Of a stretch of DNA of 47,451 nt, positions 17,882 through 26,742 are shown piece after piece (position 1 is the stretch's first letter; each line of letters starts with the position of its first letter). The stretch spans positions 1-47,451 of the forward strand of contig JAOZOO010000010.1 of the NCBI GenBank assembly GCA_029933225.1, in the 5' to 3' direction. The position numbers and the translations under genes are program-made. Source of the stretch: Bacteroidales bacterium (GTDB lineage Bacteria > Bacteroidota > Bacteroidia > Bacteroidales > F082). Under the pieces are notes generated by a model. That model searched no databases. It saw only the letters and a list, made by a program, of their open reading frames with translations, and had not been told where the DNA came from.

Positions 17882-18826
17882 TCAGATTGACCCTCCGGTT
17901 TTTAGCTTTTTGATGACTTCGGGCAGGTTTTTTAATGATGAATATTGTCGCCAGTACTGGCGAACTTCAATGGCCGGTGCGCCCATATAAACTTTACCGC
18001 CTTCGATCGACTTTTCGGTTCCGGCAGTAGCCATCATCACAGCGCCTTTCCCGATGATCAGGTCCTTGCCAATGGAAACCCTGGCCCATAAAATGACATC
18101 ATCCTCAATTCTCGTGACACCGGCAATGGCCGAAAACGCACCAATAAGGCAGTTCCTGCCGATCACCGTATCGTGACCTACCTGGCAATGATTGTCCATC
18201 TTAGTACCTTTACCGATGACGGTATCTCCTGTCACACCTCTGTCGATGGCACACATAGCGCCTACTTCCACATCATCTTCAAGAATAGCCCGGCCACCTG
18301 ATAAAAATTTTACATATCCGTTTTCCCTGCGCTGAAAATAATATCCGTCGGATCCAATTGTCGATCCCGAGTGGATGACGACCCTGTCGCCAATTACCGT
18401 ATGATCGTATATACTCACATTGGCATGGATTACGCAGTTTTTGCCGATGGTAACATGATTCCCGATAAAAGCACCGGGCTGAACAACCGTTCCTTCGCCG
18501 ATCTTTGCACTGGGGCTGATCATCTTGTCAGATGGAGCGAACGGCCTGAAATAGCCGATCAATTGCATAAAAGCATCAAAGGGTTTTTCATGCAGTATCA
18601 AAGTTTTTCCTTCAGGCACTTCCGTTTCTTCATTGATAATGATCACGGAAGCATCCGAATTAAGTGTCTTTTTATAATATTTTTTGTGGTCCACAAACGA
18701 AACATCACCCGGTCTTACCACGTGGAGCTCATTTAGCCCTTTCGCCTGCCTGTCAGGGTTACCGATTGTTTTACCATGGATCAATTCAGCAATTTCACCG
18801 GCTGGATATGGTCTGGGAAAATCCAT
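17882..18826 (-). CDS. Second LpxD-like UDP-3-O-acyl-glucosamine N-acyltransferase
   Basis: This 314-residue protein has an N-terminal LpxD-type uridine-binding domain (~1-100: GLNELHVVRPGDVSFVDHKKYY) and then a left-handed beta-helix of hexapeptide repeats (VIGDRVVIHSGSTIGSDGYY; AILEDDVEVGAMCAIDRG). The catalytic-type histidine is kept in DNHCQVGHDTVIG, as compared with DNHIQIAHNVEIG in the main LpxD of this window. Many Bacteroidota carry two lpxD-like genes. It lies 3 nt downstream of efp and is the last gene of the lpxC-fabZ operon. It may acylate lipid A precursors with another chain or a different UDP-sugar; it is distinctly diverged from the copy at 21770. Confidence 0.85.
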   Translation of the reverse strand: MDFPRPYPAGEIAELIHGKTIGNPDRQAKGLNELHVVRPGDVSFVDHKKYYKKTLNSDASVIIINEETEVPEGKTLILHEKPFDAFMQLIGYFRPFAPSDKMISPSAKIGEGTVVQPGAFIGNHVTIGKNCVIHANVSIYDHTVIGDRVVIHSGSTIGSDGYYFQRRENGYVKFLSGGRAILEDDVEVGAMCAIDRGVTGDTVIGKGTKMDNHCQVGHDTVIGRNCLIGAFSAIAGVTRIEDDVILWARVSIGKDLIIGKGAVMMATAGTEKSIEGGKVYMGAPAIEVRQYWRQYSSLKNLPEVIKKLKTGGSI

Positions 18827-18829
18827 TCA

Positions 18830-19396
18830 TCAAGCTTTTACGCGTTCTGAATAATCACCCGTTCTGGTGTCAACCTTGATCAGGTCACCTTCGTTGATGA
18901 AAAGCGGGACCTTCACTATTGCACCGGTTTCAACTTCAGCATCCTTGAATGTATTGGTGGCTGTGTTTCCTTTTTCGCCCGGTTCGGTATAAGTCACTTT
19001 AAGGGTAACATAAGTAGGCATATCACAGGAGATGGCAGAGTCTGTTTCGGAATGAAAAGCAATCTGTACAATCTCCCCTTCCTTGAGTAATTCGGGTGCC
19101 GAGATCAGTTCTTTATTGATAAAGGTTTGTTCGTAAGTTTCCGTATTCATGAAGTGATAAATATCACCTTCGTTATACAGATACTGATACGACCTGTTTT
19201 CAATTCTTTGAATATTGATCTTTACGCCGGAAGTAAAAGTATTGGAAAGGACTTTTCCGGTTTTGACATTTTTCAGTTTTGTTCTTACAAAAGCCGGACC
19301 TTTACCGGGTTTCACATGCTGAAATTCAACGATCGTCCACAATTCACCATTGTGTTCGATGCATAAACCGTTACGAAAATCTGAAGTTGTTGCCAT
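18830..19396 (-). CDS. efp: Elongation factor P
   Basis: This 188-residue, three-domain protein promotes peptide-bond formation at polyproline stretches on the ribosome. The KOW-like domain I ends in the tip loop HVKPGKGPAFVRTK; K32 is the residue equivalent to the modified lysine of E. coli EF-P. The OB domains follow (FMNTETYEQTFINKEL; LPT-type CDMPTYVTLKVTYTEPG; VETGAIVKVPLFINEGD; TRTGDYSERV). The final VKA follows the normal C-terminal motif. No epmA or epmB gene is nearby. It sits between lpxA and the second lpxD-like gene, an arrangement conserved in Bacteroidota. Confidence 0.97.
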   Translation of the reverse strand: MATTSDFRNGLCIEHNGELWTIVEFQHVKPGKGPAFVRTKLKNVKTGKVLSNTFTSGVKINIQRIENRSYQYLYNEGDIYHFMNTETYEQTFINKELISAPELLKEGEIVQIAFHSETDSAISCDMPTYVTLKVTYTEPGEKGNTATNTFKDAEVETGAIVKVPLFINEGDLIKVDTRTGDYSERVKA

Positions 19397-19428
19397 GTTG
19401 TCTGCTTGATTATCGGATTAAGTTATCA

Positions 19429-20226
19429 TTATTGTATTCTGTCTTTCATCCGGGTATATCCTTTCATGATCCCCCGTTGTGAATTGGCTATGAAGCTTAA
19501 TATTTCATCGCGATCAGTAGTTGCGGGCATGTTGGCCTCTATATAATTTACACTTTGTGAAACATTTTTCCCTCGTAGAAAAAGCACCCTGTAAATCTCC
19601 TGAATTTCATTGATCCGTTCATTCGAAAAACCCCTTCGTCGAAGGCCAATGGAGTTGACACCTGCAAAAGCCAGCGGTTCACGTCCTGCTTTACAGAAGG
19701 GAGGAACATCCTTACGGGCCATGCCTCCTCCCGAAATAAATGCATGTGCGCCGATGTGAACAAACTGATGAACGGCAGCCAGTCCTCCGACGATGGCCCA
19801 TTCATCAATAACAATATGCCCGCCAAGGTTCACCGCGTTAGCCAGAATCACATTGTTTCCAAGAATACAGTCGTGAGCAATGTGTACGTAAGCCATCAGC
19901 AGGCAGTTGTCTCCGATGACGGTTTCCATATTGGCTTTTGTTCCGCGGTTGATGGTTACAAACTCACGGATTGTAACATTATCACCAATTTTCACCAGCG
20001 TCTCCTCACCGGCAAATTTCAGATCCTGTGGAATGGCAGCGATGACAGCCCCGGGAAATATCCTGCAGTTCTTTCCGATCCGTGCCCCTTCCATAATGGT
20101 TACATTGGAGCCGATCCATGTCCCTTCCTCAATTTCAACATTTTTCTCAATATTTACAAAAGGTTCGATGACCACATTTTTGGCAATCTTCGCCTGGGGA
20201 TGTACATAAGCTAAAGGCTGGTTCAT
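19429..20226 (-). CDS. lpxA: Acyl-ACP:UDP-N-acetylglucosamine O-acyltransferase
   Basis: This 265-residue enzyme performs the first step of lipid A synthesis: 3-O-acylation of UDP-GlcNAc from hydroxyacyl-ACP. It has the left-handed beta-helix of hexapeptide repeats (IGSNVTIMEGARIGKNCRI), the catalytic histidine in LLMAYVHIAHDCILG, and the family segments GGLAAVHQFVHIGAHAFISGGG and GVNSIGLRRRGFS. The C-terminal helices (INEIQEIYRVLF) form the acyl-carrier binding part. It begins 3 nt after the stop of lpxC-fabZ and is followed by efp after 32 nt, so it is within one operon. Confidence 0.96.
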   Translation of the reverse strand: MNQPLAYVHPQAKIAKNVVIEPFVNIEKNVEIEEGTWIGSNVTIMEGARIGKNCRIFPGAVIAAIPQDLKFAGEETLVKIGDNVTIREFVTINRGTKANMETVIGDNCLLMAYVHIAHDCILGNNVILANAVNLGGHIVIDEWAIVGGLAAVHQFVHIGAHAFISGGGMARKDVPPFCKAGREPLAFAGVNSIGLRRRGFSNERINEIQEIYRVLFLRGKNVSQSVNYIEANMPATTDRDEILSFIANSQRGIMKGYTRMKDRIQ

Positions 20227-20229
20227 TTT

Positions 20230-21630
20230 TTAAGCATCTTTATTTTTTACAATCTGGGCTGTCATTTTCCCTTCCATGACGATTTTGTTGCCCACATAAG
20301 CTTTTCCGGACATTGTGCAGATGCCCCTTTTAATGGGGGCATCCAGTTTAATGACAAATATGATGACATCACCCGGAACCACTTTATTTCTGAACCTTAC
20401 CTGATCAATCTTCAGGAAATAAGTTGAATAAAGTTCAGGTTCATCCACCTGTTGCAGGACAAATATACCCCCTGCCTGTGCCATGGCTTCAACCTGCAGC
20501 ACACCCGGCATGAGCGGTTCATCCGGAAAATGGCCCACAAAAAAGGGTTCGTTCATGCTGACATTCTTCAGCGCAATGATGTGCTCATCGCTAATATCAA
20601 GCACTTTATCTACCAGCAAAAACGGGGGCCTGTGCGGTAAGATTTTTCTAATTTCGTTGACGTCATAAACCGGGTCAACGTATATATCAAAAGGAGGTTT
20701 TGTTTTCATGGATCTGTTGTTTATATGATATTCTTTCAACACGCCTGCAAATTCTGTATTTATCTGATGGCCTGGCCGATAAGCTGTGATATGTCCTTTA
20801 ATGGGTTTCCCCAGCAAGGCCAGGTCGCCGATCACATCCAGCAGCTTGTGCCTTGCCGGTTCATTGTCAAAATGCAGGTCAAGGTTATTCAATATGCCTT
20901 CACTTTTTACCTTTACTCTGGGTTTGTTAAAAAGGTCGGCCAGCCGGTTGAGTTCATCCTGCGTAACTTCACGGTTCACAAAAACAATGGCGTTGCTCAG
21001 ATCGCCACCCTTTATCAGGTTGTTGTTCAGTAAATATTCCAGTTCGTGAAGGAAAACAAATGTCCTGCTTTTGGCAATTTCCGTTTTAAACAAACCAATA
21101 TTGTCTAATTGGGCTACCTGTCTGCCCAGCACCCGGGTTTCAAAATCAATTTCCACGGTAAGGGAATAATCATCAGCAGGTTCAGCGATAATTTTTGCCT
21201 TCTGACCGGGTAATTCCAAAACAACGGGTTCTTTGATTTCAATGTACTGCCGGGTGGCTGATTGTTTTTTTATACCTGCTTTTTCCAGCGCTTCGACAAA
21301 ATACCTCGAAGAACCGTCTTTGATGGGTATCTCCTCCATATTCAGCTCGATCAGCACATTGTCAATACCCATGCCGGTTAAAGCGGCAAGTACATGCTCA
21401 ATGGTATAAACTTTTGCTCCGTTTTTTCCAATGGTAGTCCCCCGGGATGTATCAACCACATGATCAATATCGGCTTCAATGACAGGCTGCGATTCAAGAT
21501 CAGTTCTTTTGAATCTGACACCGTGGTTCACAGGAGCCGGTTTGAAAGTCATTTCACCGATCTGACCGGTATGTAAACCTGCCCCCCTGACAGTTACCGG
21601 ATTAATTATGGTTTGTTGCTTTACCGACAT
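20230..21630 (-). CDS. lpxC/fabZ: Bifunctional LpxC deacetylase / FabZ dehydratase
   Basis: This 466-residue fusion is a typical Bacteroidota form. Residues 1-~305 are LpxC, the zinc-dependent UDP-3-O-acyl-N-acetylglucosamine deacetylase (committed step of lipid A synthesis): zinc ligands H79 (in YTIEHVLAAL), H261 and D265 (HKLLDVIGDL). Residues ~315-466 are FabZ, the 3-hydroxyacyl-ACP dehydratase of fatty acid elongation: LPHRPPFLLVDKV, then H367 in GHFPDEPLMPGVLQVEAMAQ with E381. Both active sites look intact. The fusion puts the two enzymes that compete for hydroxyacyl flux into one chain. It is the first gene of an operon with lpxA, efp and the second lpxD-like gene. Confidence 0.97.
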   Translation of the reverse strand: MSVKQQTIINPVTVRGAGLHTGQIGEMTFKPAPVNHGVRFKRTDLESQPVIEADIDHVVDTSRGTTIGKNGAKVYTIEHVLAALTGMGIDNVLIELNMEEIPIKDGSSRYFVEALEKAGIKKQSATRQYIEIKEPVVLELPGQKAKIIAEPADDYSLTVEIDFETRVLGRQVAQLDNIGLFKTEIAKSRTFVFLHELEYLLNNNLIKGGDLSNAIVFVNREVTQDELNRLADLFNKPRVKVKSEGILNNLDLHFDNEPARHKLLDVIGDLALLGKPIKGHITAYRPGHQINTEFAGVLKEYHINNRSMKTKPPFDIYVDPVYDVNEIRKILPHRPPFLLVDKVLDISDEHIIALKNVSMNEPFFVGHFPDEPLMPGVLQVEAMAQAGGIFVLQQVDEPELYSTYFLKIDQVRFRNKVVPGDVIIFVIKLDAPIKRGICTMSGKAYVGNKIVMEGKMTAQIVKNKDA

Positions 21631-21680
21631 TCAATAAAAATAGGTTCGTGGTCTTGTTTTTTGATTATAAAAAAGTTGTG

Positions 21681-21688
21681 CAAAAGTA
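21681..21688 (-). promoter_or_regulatory. -7 box of the lpxC-fabZ operon
   Basis: The minus strand reads TACTTTTG, a full TAnnTTTG match, giving a leader of about 45 nt before the start at 21630. A clear -33 TTG was not found. Confidence 0.45.
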
Positions 21689-21769
21689 TGAAATTTTGTG
21701 AAGCGGAATGAGTTTCTGTCATGTTCATGCGGGCGGGCTTACTATGCGCCCGTTTAAAGATGAGATCTT

Positions 21770-22813
21770 TTAATCATCAGAAGGTTTCAGGTCTTTTAAT
21801 TTCTTTTCCAGTTCATCAATGCGTTTCACGATGCTGTCCAGTTTCCTGAAATGAATGTAAGAGCGTTTGAAGTCGCGGATGGGAAACGAGGGGGAACCTT
21901 CGACAAAAGCCCCTTTTTCTTTTATATTTTTCCCCACACCTGCCTGGGCTGATACTTTCACTTCGTCGGCAATGGTCAGATGTCCTGCAAAGCCTGCCTG
22001 TCCGCCGATCATACAATATCTCCCGATCTTTGTTGAACCCGAAATGCCGGTTTGGGCTGCGATCACTGTATTTTCGCCGATCTCCACATTGTGGGCGATC
22101 TGAATATGATTGTCTAACTTAACACCTCTGCGTATCAGGGTGGAACCGAAAGTAGCCCGGTCAATGGTGGTGTTCGCACCGATTTCGACACGGTCTTCAA
22201 GGACGACATTACCGATTTGCGGGACTTTTTTATAGTTCTTATCATCCTGTGGAGCAAATCCAAATCCGTCACTTCCCAACACTACCCCGGCATGTAACGT
22301 GCACTCATTCCCGATCACCGTATCCTCATACAGTTTTACACCGGCATAGATACAAGTATCGTTACCAATCCTGCAATTGTCGCCGATGACCGTATTCGGA
22401 TAGATCTGCGTCCGGTCACCGATTACGACATTTTTGCCAATAACCGCAAACTCGCCGATGTAAACCTCTTTACCAATCCGGCTTGACGGATCGATGGCTG
22501 CTTTATCGGAGATGCCGGTCTTTCTGCCTTTGGCCTGTTGGTACATATCGAGCAGGGAGGCAAAAGCCGAATAGGCATCTTTCACCCGGACCAGCGTGGC
22601 AGGCACCGGGTGTTCAGGCTGAAAATCCTCATTGACAATGACGACGGATGCTTTGGTGTCGTAAATATATTTTGTGTAAACGGGGTTGGCGAGAAAAGAG
22701 AGGGTTCCGGGTTCGCCTTTTTCAATTTTCGATATCGAAGAAACCTCCACGTCAGGATTCCCTTCCACCTGACCCTGAAGGAAATCCGCAATTTGCCGGG
22801 CAGTAAATTTCAT
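21770..22813 (-). CDS. lpxD: UDP-3-O-acylglucosamine N-acyltransferase
   Basis: This 347-residue enzyme adds the N-linked acyl chain in the third step of lipid A synthesis. It has the N-terminal uridine-binding domain (~1-100: SSISKIEKGEPGTLSFLANPVY), about ten hexapeptide coils (IGKEVYIGEFAVIGKNVVIG), the GSDGFGFAP segment, and the catalytic histidine in DNHIQIAHNVEIGENT. The C-terminal helix (KLDSIVKRIDELEKKLKDL) is charged and coiled-coil-like. A 139-nt gap separates it from the downstream lpxC-fabZ gene, which has its own promoter box. It is the canonical copy; a more diverged one lies at 17882. Confidence 0.95.
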   Translation of the reverse strand: MKFTARQIADFLQGQVEGNPDVEVSSISKIEKGEPGTLSFLANPVYTKYIYDTKASVVIVNEDFQPEHPVPATLVRVKDAYSAFASLLDMYQQAKGRKTGISDKAAIDPSSRIGKEVYIGEFAVIGKNVVIGDRTQIYPNTVIGDNCRIGNDTCIYAGVKLYEDTVIGNECTLHAGVVLGSDGFGFAPQDDKNYKKVPQIGNVVLEDRVEIGANTTIDRATFGSTLIRRGVKLDNHIQIAHNVEIGENTVIAAQTGISGSTKIGRYCMIGGQAGFAGHLTIADEVKVSAQAGVGKNIKEKGAFVEGSPSFPIRDFKRSYIHFRKLDSIVKRIDELEKKLKDLKPSDD

Positions 22814-22930
22814 GCTCTTTTTTGGTTTGCAAGATACGTATTTTGATTTGATTGAAAGGAATTTGCCTGCATCGGGCCAAATTTTATTTTGACCACAGCA
22901 CTCCCCAGGAGGTGTGGTGAAAAAGATAAG

Positions 22931-23101
22931 GTAATAAGGTTGATTTTCTTCTTAATCTTACTGCTACTAATGTAATAAGGTTTTTTTATGCGATGACGGA
23001 TTACCAATTCTTAATATAAAATAGTCTAAAAAACCTTATCGAAAAAAATAAACCTTAATAGCCCTCAAAACCAACTAACACTAACCTTATTAGCTTATTA
23101 C
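22931..23101. repeat. Cluster of ATAAGGTT repeats, direct and inverted
   Basis: Exact 11-nt direct copies of GTAATAAGGTT lie at 22931-22941 and 22972-22982. Inverted copies of the core occur at 23032-23039 (AACCTTAT), 23051-23058 (one mismatch) and 23082-23101 (ending AGCTTATTAC). The stretch is AT-rich and non-coding, on the promoter side of lpxD. It could hold operators or be a decayed repeat. Confidence 0.5.
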
Positions 23102-23127
23102 TTTCAGCCAAGAAAAGGACTGATTGA

Positions 23128-23352
23128 CCCGGCCTGGTCTCGCTCCCAATGGGGCGGGAGATGGGCCAACCTGGGCAGGCTTGCTCCCAGGTTGAAATGA
23201 AGGGTACATTAAAAAAATTGCTGATTAGAGATTTCGACCAAGCGGGAATAAAGCTACCCGCTTGGTGAAGGGGTTTTTCCGACCAAGCTGGGAACAAGAC
23301 TGCCCGCTTGGTCAGGGTCCAACCTGGTGAGCGGTTTTACTCCCGCCTGGTC
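23128..23352. repeat. Array of five related hairpins in the lpxD-HD gene gap
   Basis: Five ~30-nt elements (about 23128-23155, 23167-23194, 23237-23266, 23281-23313, 23317-23352) share the pattern GGG + ARYRARVCYR + usually CCC. Elements 3 and 4 read on the plus strand; 1, 2 and 5 on the minus strand. Elements 2, 3 and 4 form stems of 9, 10 and 11 bp (one bulge in 4), each with a 10-nt loop. The outer stem letters differ between elements 2 and 3 but stay paired. The rest of the 558-nt gap holds no credible gene. Confidence 0.65.
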
Positions 23353-23371
23353 AAAAGAATTATTATTGAAA

Positions 23372-24610
23372 CTAATGTATCTCCTTCGGATAACACAAAA
23401 AGTGTTTCGTGACAGGTTTTGAAAGGAGAGAAATGTTCAGGTCTTCGGTGGCTTCGCCGATATTTTTTACCGAACCATCCTTGAATAATATCTCGATCTG
23501 ATCGGTATTGGGCTGATACGCATAATTTGATGTACGGTCATTGATGATGAAATAATCTGCCTCCTCTTCCGAAAGCCCGTACCTGCTGATGACTTTTTTT
23601 CTGATCTCCTGCACATATTCGTCCCCGAAAGGATCATTCTGCAACTCAATCCTGAACAACCTGCGGTCAACCAATCCTTTGCTTAAAAATGACAACACCT
23701 TGTCGGGATGAGTCTTCCAAACTTTCATAGCGCCAAAAACATCATAATCATCAAGCTCTGAAAAAATATTAATCACCTCATCCTCCTGAAAGTCTTCCAG
23801 CGTAACCTTTTTGGTCAGAAAAAACGACAATGCCGGCGAGGCAAAAAGTTTTTCCCCGTTCAGGCTCAGATATTTCGCCCTTTTCAATAACCTCATCATC
23901 ATGTATTCGGCAGCAAGAACCGTTTTATGCAAATAAACCTGCCAGTACATCAGCCGGCGGGCCGTGATAAATTTTTCCACCGAATAAATCCCCTTGGCCT
24001 CGACCACAAGTTCGTCACCGAGAACATTCAGCATATTGAGCAGACGTTCAAAATTGATCACCCCTTCGGCCACTCCAGTGAAAAAACTGTCGCGCTTCAG
24101 GTAATCCAGCCGGTCCACATCCAACTGACTGGAAACCATTTTTCCAAGAAACTGTTTCAGGTACTTTTTTTCAAAGATCTCCAAAGCTGTTGAAAGTGCT
24201 CCGTCAAAAATTGTATTGAAACGACGGATATAGATTCTTGATAATTCCTCATGGCTCACCCCGTCAACAATAGCATGTTCCAGGGCGTGGGAATACGGTC
24301 CGTGGCCAATATCATGCAACAAAATAGCCATTTCAGCACCAAGCGCTTCATCAGGTGTGATCTCATGCCCTTTGGACCTCAGCTCCGCAATGGCTCTTTG
24401 CATCAGGTACATGGCGCCAAGCGAATGATGAAAGCGGGTGTGAAGCGCCCCCGGGTAAACCAGATGCGTCAGCCCCAATTGCTTGATCCTACGTAATCTC
24501 TGAAAATACGGATGCTCGATGATGTCGAAGATCAGTTCGTTGGAAATGGATATGAATCCGTAAACCGGGTCATTGAATATCTTTCGTTTGTTTGTTAATG
24601 AAAAGCTCAT
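23372..24610 (-). CDS. HD-domain phosphohydrolase (dGTPase/YwfO-like)
   Basis: This 412-residue cytoplasmic protein has the HD-superfamily metal site: H-x3 region TRFHHSLGAMYLM (H61, H62), then LLHDIGHGPYSHALEH with H99-D100, and a distal aspartate in SSQLDVDRLDYLKRD. The start NDPVYGFI and PYFQRLRRIKQLGLTHLVYPGALHTRFHHS match the group annotated as HD-domain or dNTP triphosphohydrolase-like proteins. It likely removes phosphates from nucleotides; the substrate is not certain. It sits upstream of lpxD on the same strand with the repeat-rich gap between, and divergent from porX. Confidence 0.85.
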   Translation of the reverse strand: MSFSLTNKRKIFNDPVYGFISISNELIFDIIEHPYFQRLRRIKQLGLTHLVYPGALHTRFHHSLGAMYLMQRAIAELRSKGHEITPDEALGAEMAILLHDIGHGPYSHALEHAIVDGVSHEELSRIYIRRFNTIFDGALSTALEIFEKKYLKQFLGKMVSSQLDVDRLDYLKRDSFFTGVAEGVINFERLLNMLNVLGDELVVEAKGIYSVEKFITARRLMYWQVYLHKTVLAAEYMMMRLLKRAKYLSLNGEKLFASPALSFFLTKKVTLEDFQEDEVINIFSELDDYDVFGAMKVWKTHPDKVLSFLSKGLVDRRLFRIELQNDPFGDEYVQEIRKKVISRYGLSEEEADYFIINDRTSNYAYQPNTDQIEILFKDGSVKNIGEATEDLNISLLSKPVTKHFLCYPKEIH

Positions 24611-24680
24611 AAATTTTGTTAAAATTAATGGTCACCTCTGACGCTGAAAGCAATTTTTGATAGATTTTTGCATTCTATTA

Positions 24681-24688
24681 CAAAGGTA
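24681..24688 (-). promoter_or_regulatory. -7 box of the HD hydrolase gene
   Basis: The minus strand reads TACCTTTG (full TAnnTTTG match), with a leader of about 64 nt before the start at 24610. No obvious -33 TTG. Confidence 0.45.
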
Positions 24689-24720
24689 ACAGAATTGTAA
24701 CTAAATAATAACTACTTCCT

Positions 24721-26274
24721 ATGAGTAAGATTAAAATTCTATGGGCCGACGATGAAATCGACATGTTGCGGCCGCATATTCTTTTTCTTGAAGAAAAGGG
24801 CTATGATGTGGATGCTGTGAACAGTGGCGATGAAGCAATCGACCTGATCAAAGAGAACAACTACGATATCATTTTTCTGGATGAACAGATGCCCGGTCTG
24901 AGCGGAATAGAAACGCTGGAACGGATGAAGAACGACTTCCCAAATATGCCCATCGTGATGATCACCAAAAGCGAAGAAGAATCCATCATGGAATCCGCCA
25001 TCGGGTCAAATATTGCCGATTACCTCATTAAACCGGTGAAACCCAGTCAGATTCTCCTCTCGCTGAAAAGAAACCTGGAAAACAGGAAACTTGCCGGCGA
25101 AAAAGCCACCATGAACTACCAGCAGCAGTTTCGTGAGATCGGGATGAAACTTAGCGGACACCTGGATCACAAGGAATGGATCGATATTTATAAGAAATTA
25201 GTGAGGTACGAACTGAACCTGGAGAAATCCAATGACGAGGGAATTCTGGAAGTCCTCAACATGCAGAAAAATGAAGCCAACAGTGCTTTCACCAAGTTTT
25301 ACGAGAATAATTATCTTGACTGGTTGCAGGGAAATTCCGATTCAAAACCGACCATGTCGCATACCTTGATCAAGGATAGTGTTTTTCCCGAACTTCAGAA
25401 CAGGGAGAAAGTATTCCTGCTTTTGATCGACAATCTGCGGTTTGACCAGTGGAAAGCCATCCAACCCATGATCGAGCAGTATTTCAGGGTACAGAAAGAT
25501 GACATTTATTATTCCATTCTTCCAACCACCACACAGTATGCGCGTAATGCCCTGTTTGCCGGTCTGATGCCCAGCGAGATCAGGAAATATTTCCCCAATT
25601 TCTGGACTGACGAACACGAGGAAGGGACAAAGAATCAGTACGAGGAACAGTTGCTTTTGGAACAACTTAAACGGTACGGCAAGAACATCAAAACTTCGTA
25701 CAATAAAATCCTGAACCTGAATGCCGGCAGAAAACTATTTGAAAACATCTCCAACCTCATGTCCAATGATTTCAATGTCATTGTTTACAATTTTGTGGAT
25801 ATGTTGTCGCACGCCCGTACCGAAATGGAGATCATCAGGGAACTGGCGGACGACGAACCGGCATACCGCTCGCTGATGATGTCGTGGTTTGAACATTCTT
25901 CACTGTTTGACATCATTAAATACCTTTCCGATAAAAATGTGAAACTGATCATCACAACCGATCACGGTTCTGTGAAAGTAACGAATCCTGTGAAAATTGT
26001 GGGCGACCGGAATGTAAATACAAACCTGCGCTACAAGTTCGGCAGGGCGTTGTCGTACAACATCAAAGAAGTGTTTGAGATGCGTGATCCCGAAAAATAT
26101 TACCTGCCAAAGATCAATGTCAGTACAAGTTATGTTTTTGCCAGGGGCGGTGACTTTTTTGCTTACCCGAACAACTATAACTATTACGTGAATTATTACC
26201 GGAACACTTTCCAGCACGGGGGCATCTCGATGGAAGAAGTGCTGATACCTTTTATTACCTTGAGTTCGAGATAA
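24721..26274 (+). CDS. porX: PorX-type response regulator with PglZ phosphatase-like domain
   Basis: This 517-residue protein pairs a receiver domain with an alkaline-phosphatase-superfamily (PglZ) domain, the PorX layout; PorX, with PorY, regulates type IX secretion in Bacteroidota. Receiver (1-~120): acidic pocket D10-D11, phosphoacceptor D54 in IIFLDEQMPG, and conserved K in DYLIKPVKP. A helical linker follows (~125-205). The PglZ part (~210-517) shows metal-site residues: D237 in LLIDNLRFDQ, T271 in PTTTQYARNALFAG, D414-H415 in TTDHGSVK. There is no DNA-binding domain. The stop overlaps the tsaE start by 1 nt. The T9SS-tailed proteins in this window are candidate cargo of the system it controls. 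Confidence 0.92.
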   Translation: MSKIKILWADDEIDMLRPHILFLEEKGYDVDAVNSGDEAIDLIKENNYDIIFLDEQMPGLSGIETLERMKNDFPNMPIVMITKSEEESIMESAIGSNIADYLIKPVKPSQILLSLKRNLENRKLAGEKATMNYQQQFREIGMKLSGHLDHKEWIDIYKKLVRYELNLEKSNDEGILEVLNMQKNEANSAFTKFYENNYLDWLQGNSDSKPTMSHTLIKDSVFPELQNREKVFLLLIDNLRFDQWKAIQPMIEQYFRVQKDDIYYSILPTTTQYARNALFAGLMPSEIRKYFPNFWTDEHEEGTKNQYEEQLLLEQLKRYGKNIKTSYNKILNLNAGRKLFENISNLMSNDFNVIVYNFVDMLSHARTEMEIIRELADDEPAYRSLMMSWFEHSSLFDIIKYLSDKNVKLIITTDHGSVKVTNPVKIVGDRNVNTNLRYKFGRALSYNIKEVFEMRDPEKYYLPKINVSTSYVFARGGDFFAYPNNYNYYVNYYRNTFQHGGISMEEVLIPFITLSSR

Positions 26275-26705
26275 TGGGGGGAAAACTCATTTCAACCGGA
26301 GTGGATGACCTGCCGCGGATCGCAAAACAGATTCTGTCGGAAACGGAAGGCGAATGGGTTTTTGCACTTTACGGGAAAATGGGCGCGGGAAAGACCACAC
26401 TGATCAAAGCATTTTGTCAGGTGCTGGGGGTGGAGGAGATTGTCAGCAGTCCCACGTTTGCCATCGTCAATGAATATACCGGCCGGGAATCACAACCTGT
26501 TTTTCATTTTGACTTTTACCGCATAAAAAAGATCGAAGAAGTATTCGACATCGGATATGAAGAATACATTTTCAGCGGACATTATTGTTTTATTGAATGG
26601 CCGGAATTGATTGACAACCTGCTGCCTGAAAATTTTGTGCGGATCAACATCGAAGTGGAAGCAGATGACAAACGGGTGATTGCTTACCGAAGAGAAGTTC
26701 GCTGA
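26274..26705 (+). CDS. tsaE: tRNA threonylcarbamoyladenosine synthesis ATPase TsaE
   Basis: This 143-residue P-loop ATPase works with TsaB and TsaD in forming the t6A modification at position 37 of ANN-decoding tRNAs. The Walker A motif is GKMGAGKTT (34-42), followed by SSPTFAIVNEY and the HFDFYRI segment, then FIEWPEL. It begins at an ATG that shares one base with the porX stop codon (TAATG), so translation is coupled. This porX-tsaE neighbourhood is common in Bacteroidota. Confidence 0.95.
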   Translation: MGGKLISTGVDDLPRIAKQILSETEGEWVFALYGKMGAGKTTLIKAFCQVLGVEEIVSSPTFAIVNEYTGRESQPVFHFDFYRIKKIEEVFDIGYEEYIFSGHYCFIEWPELIDNLLPENFVRINIEVEADDKRVIAYRREVR

Positions 26706-26742
26706 TAAATGAAAAGGGATTTAATACAGATTATAAAATTTT

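Noticed and set aside
23128-23352. CRISPR array or attC-type integron sites
   Set aside because: Stems and spacing differ between elements, orientation is mixed, there are no spacers of uniform length, and no cas or integrase gene is near.
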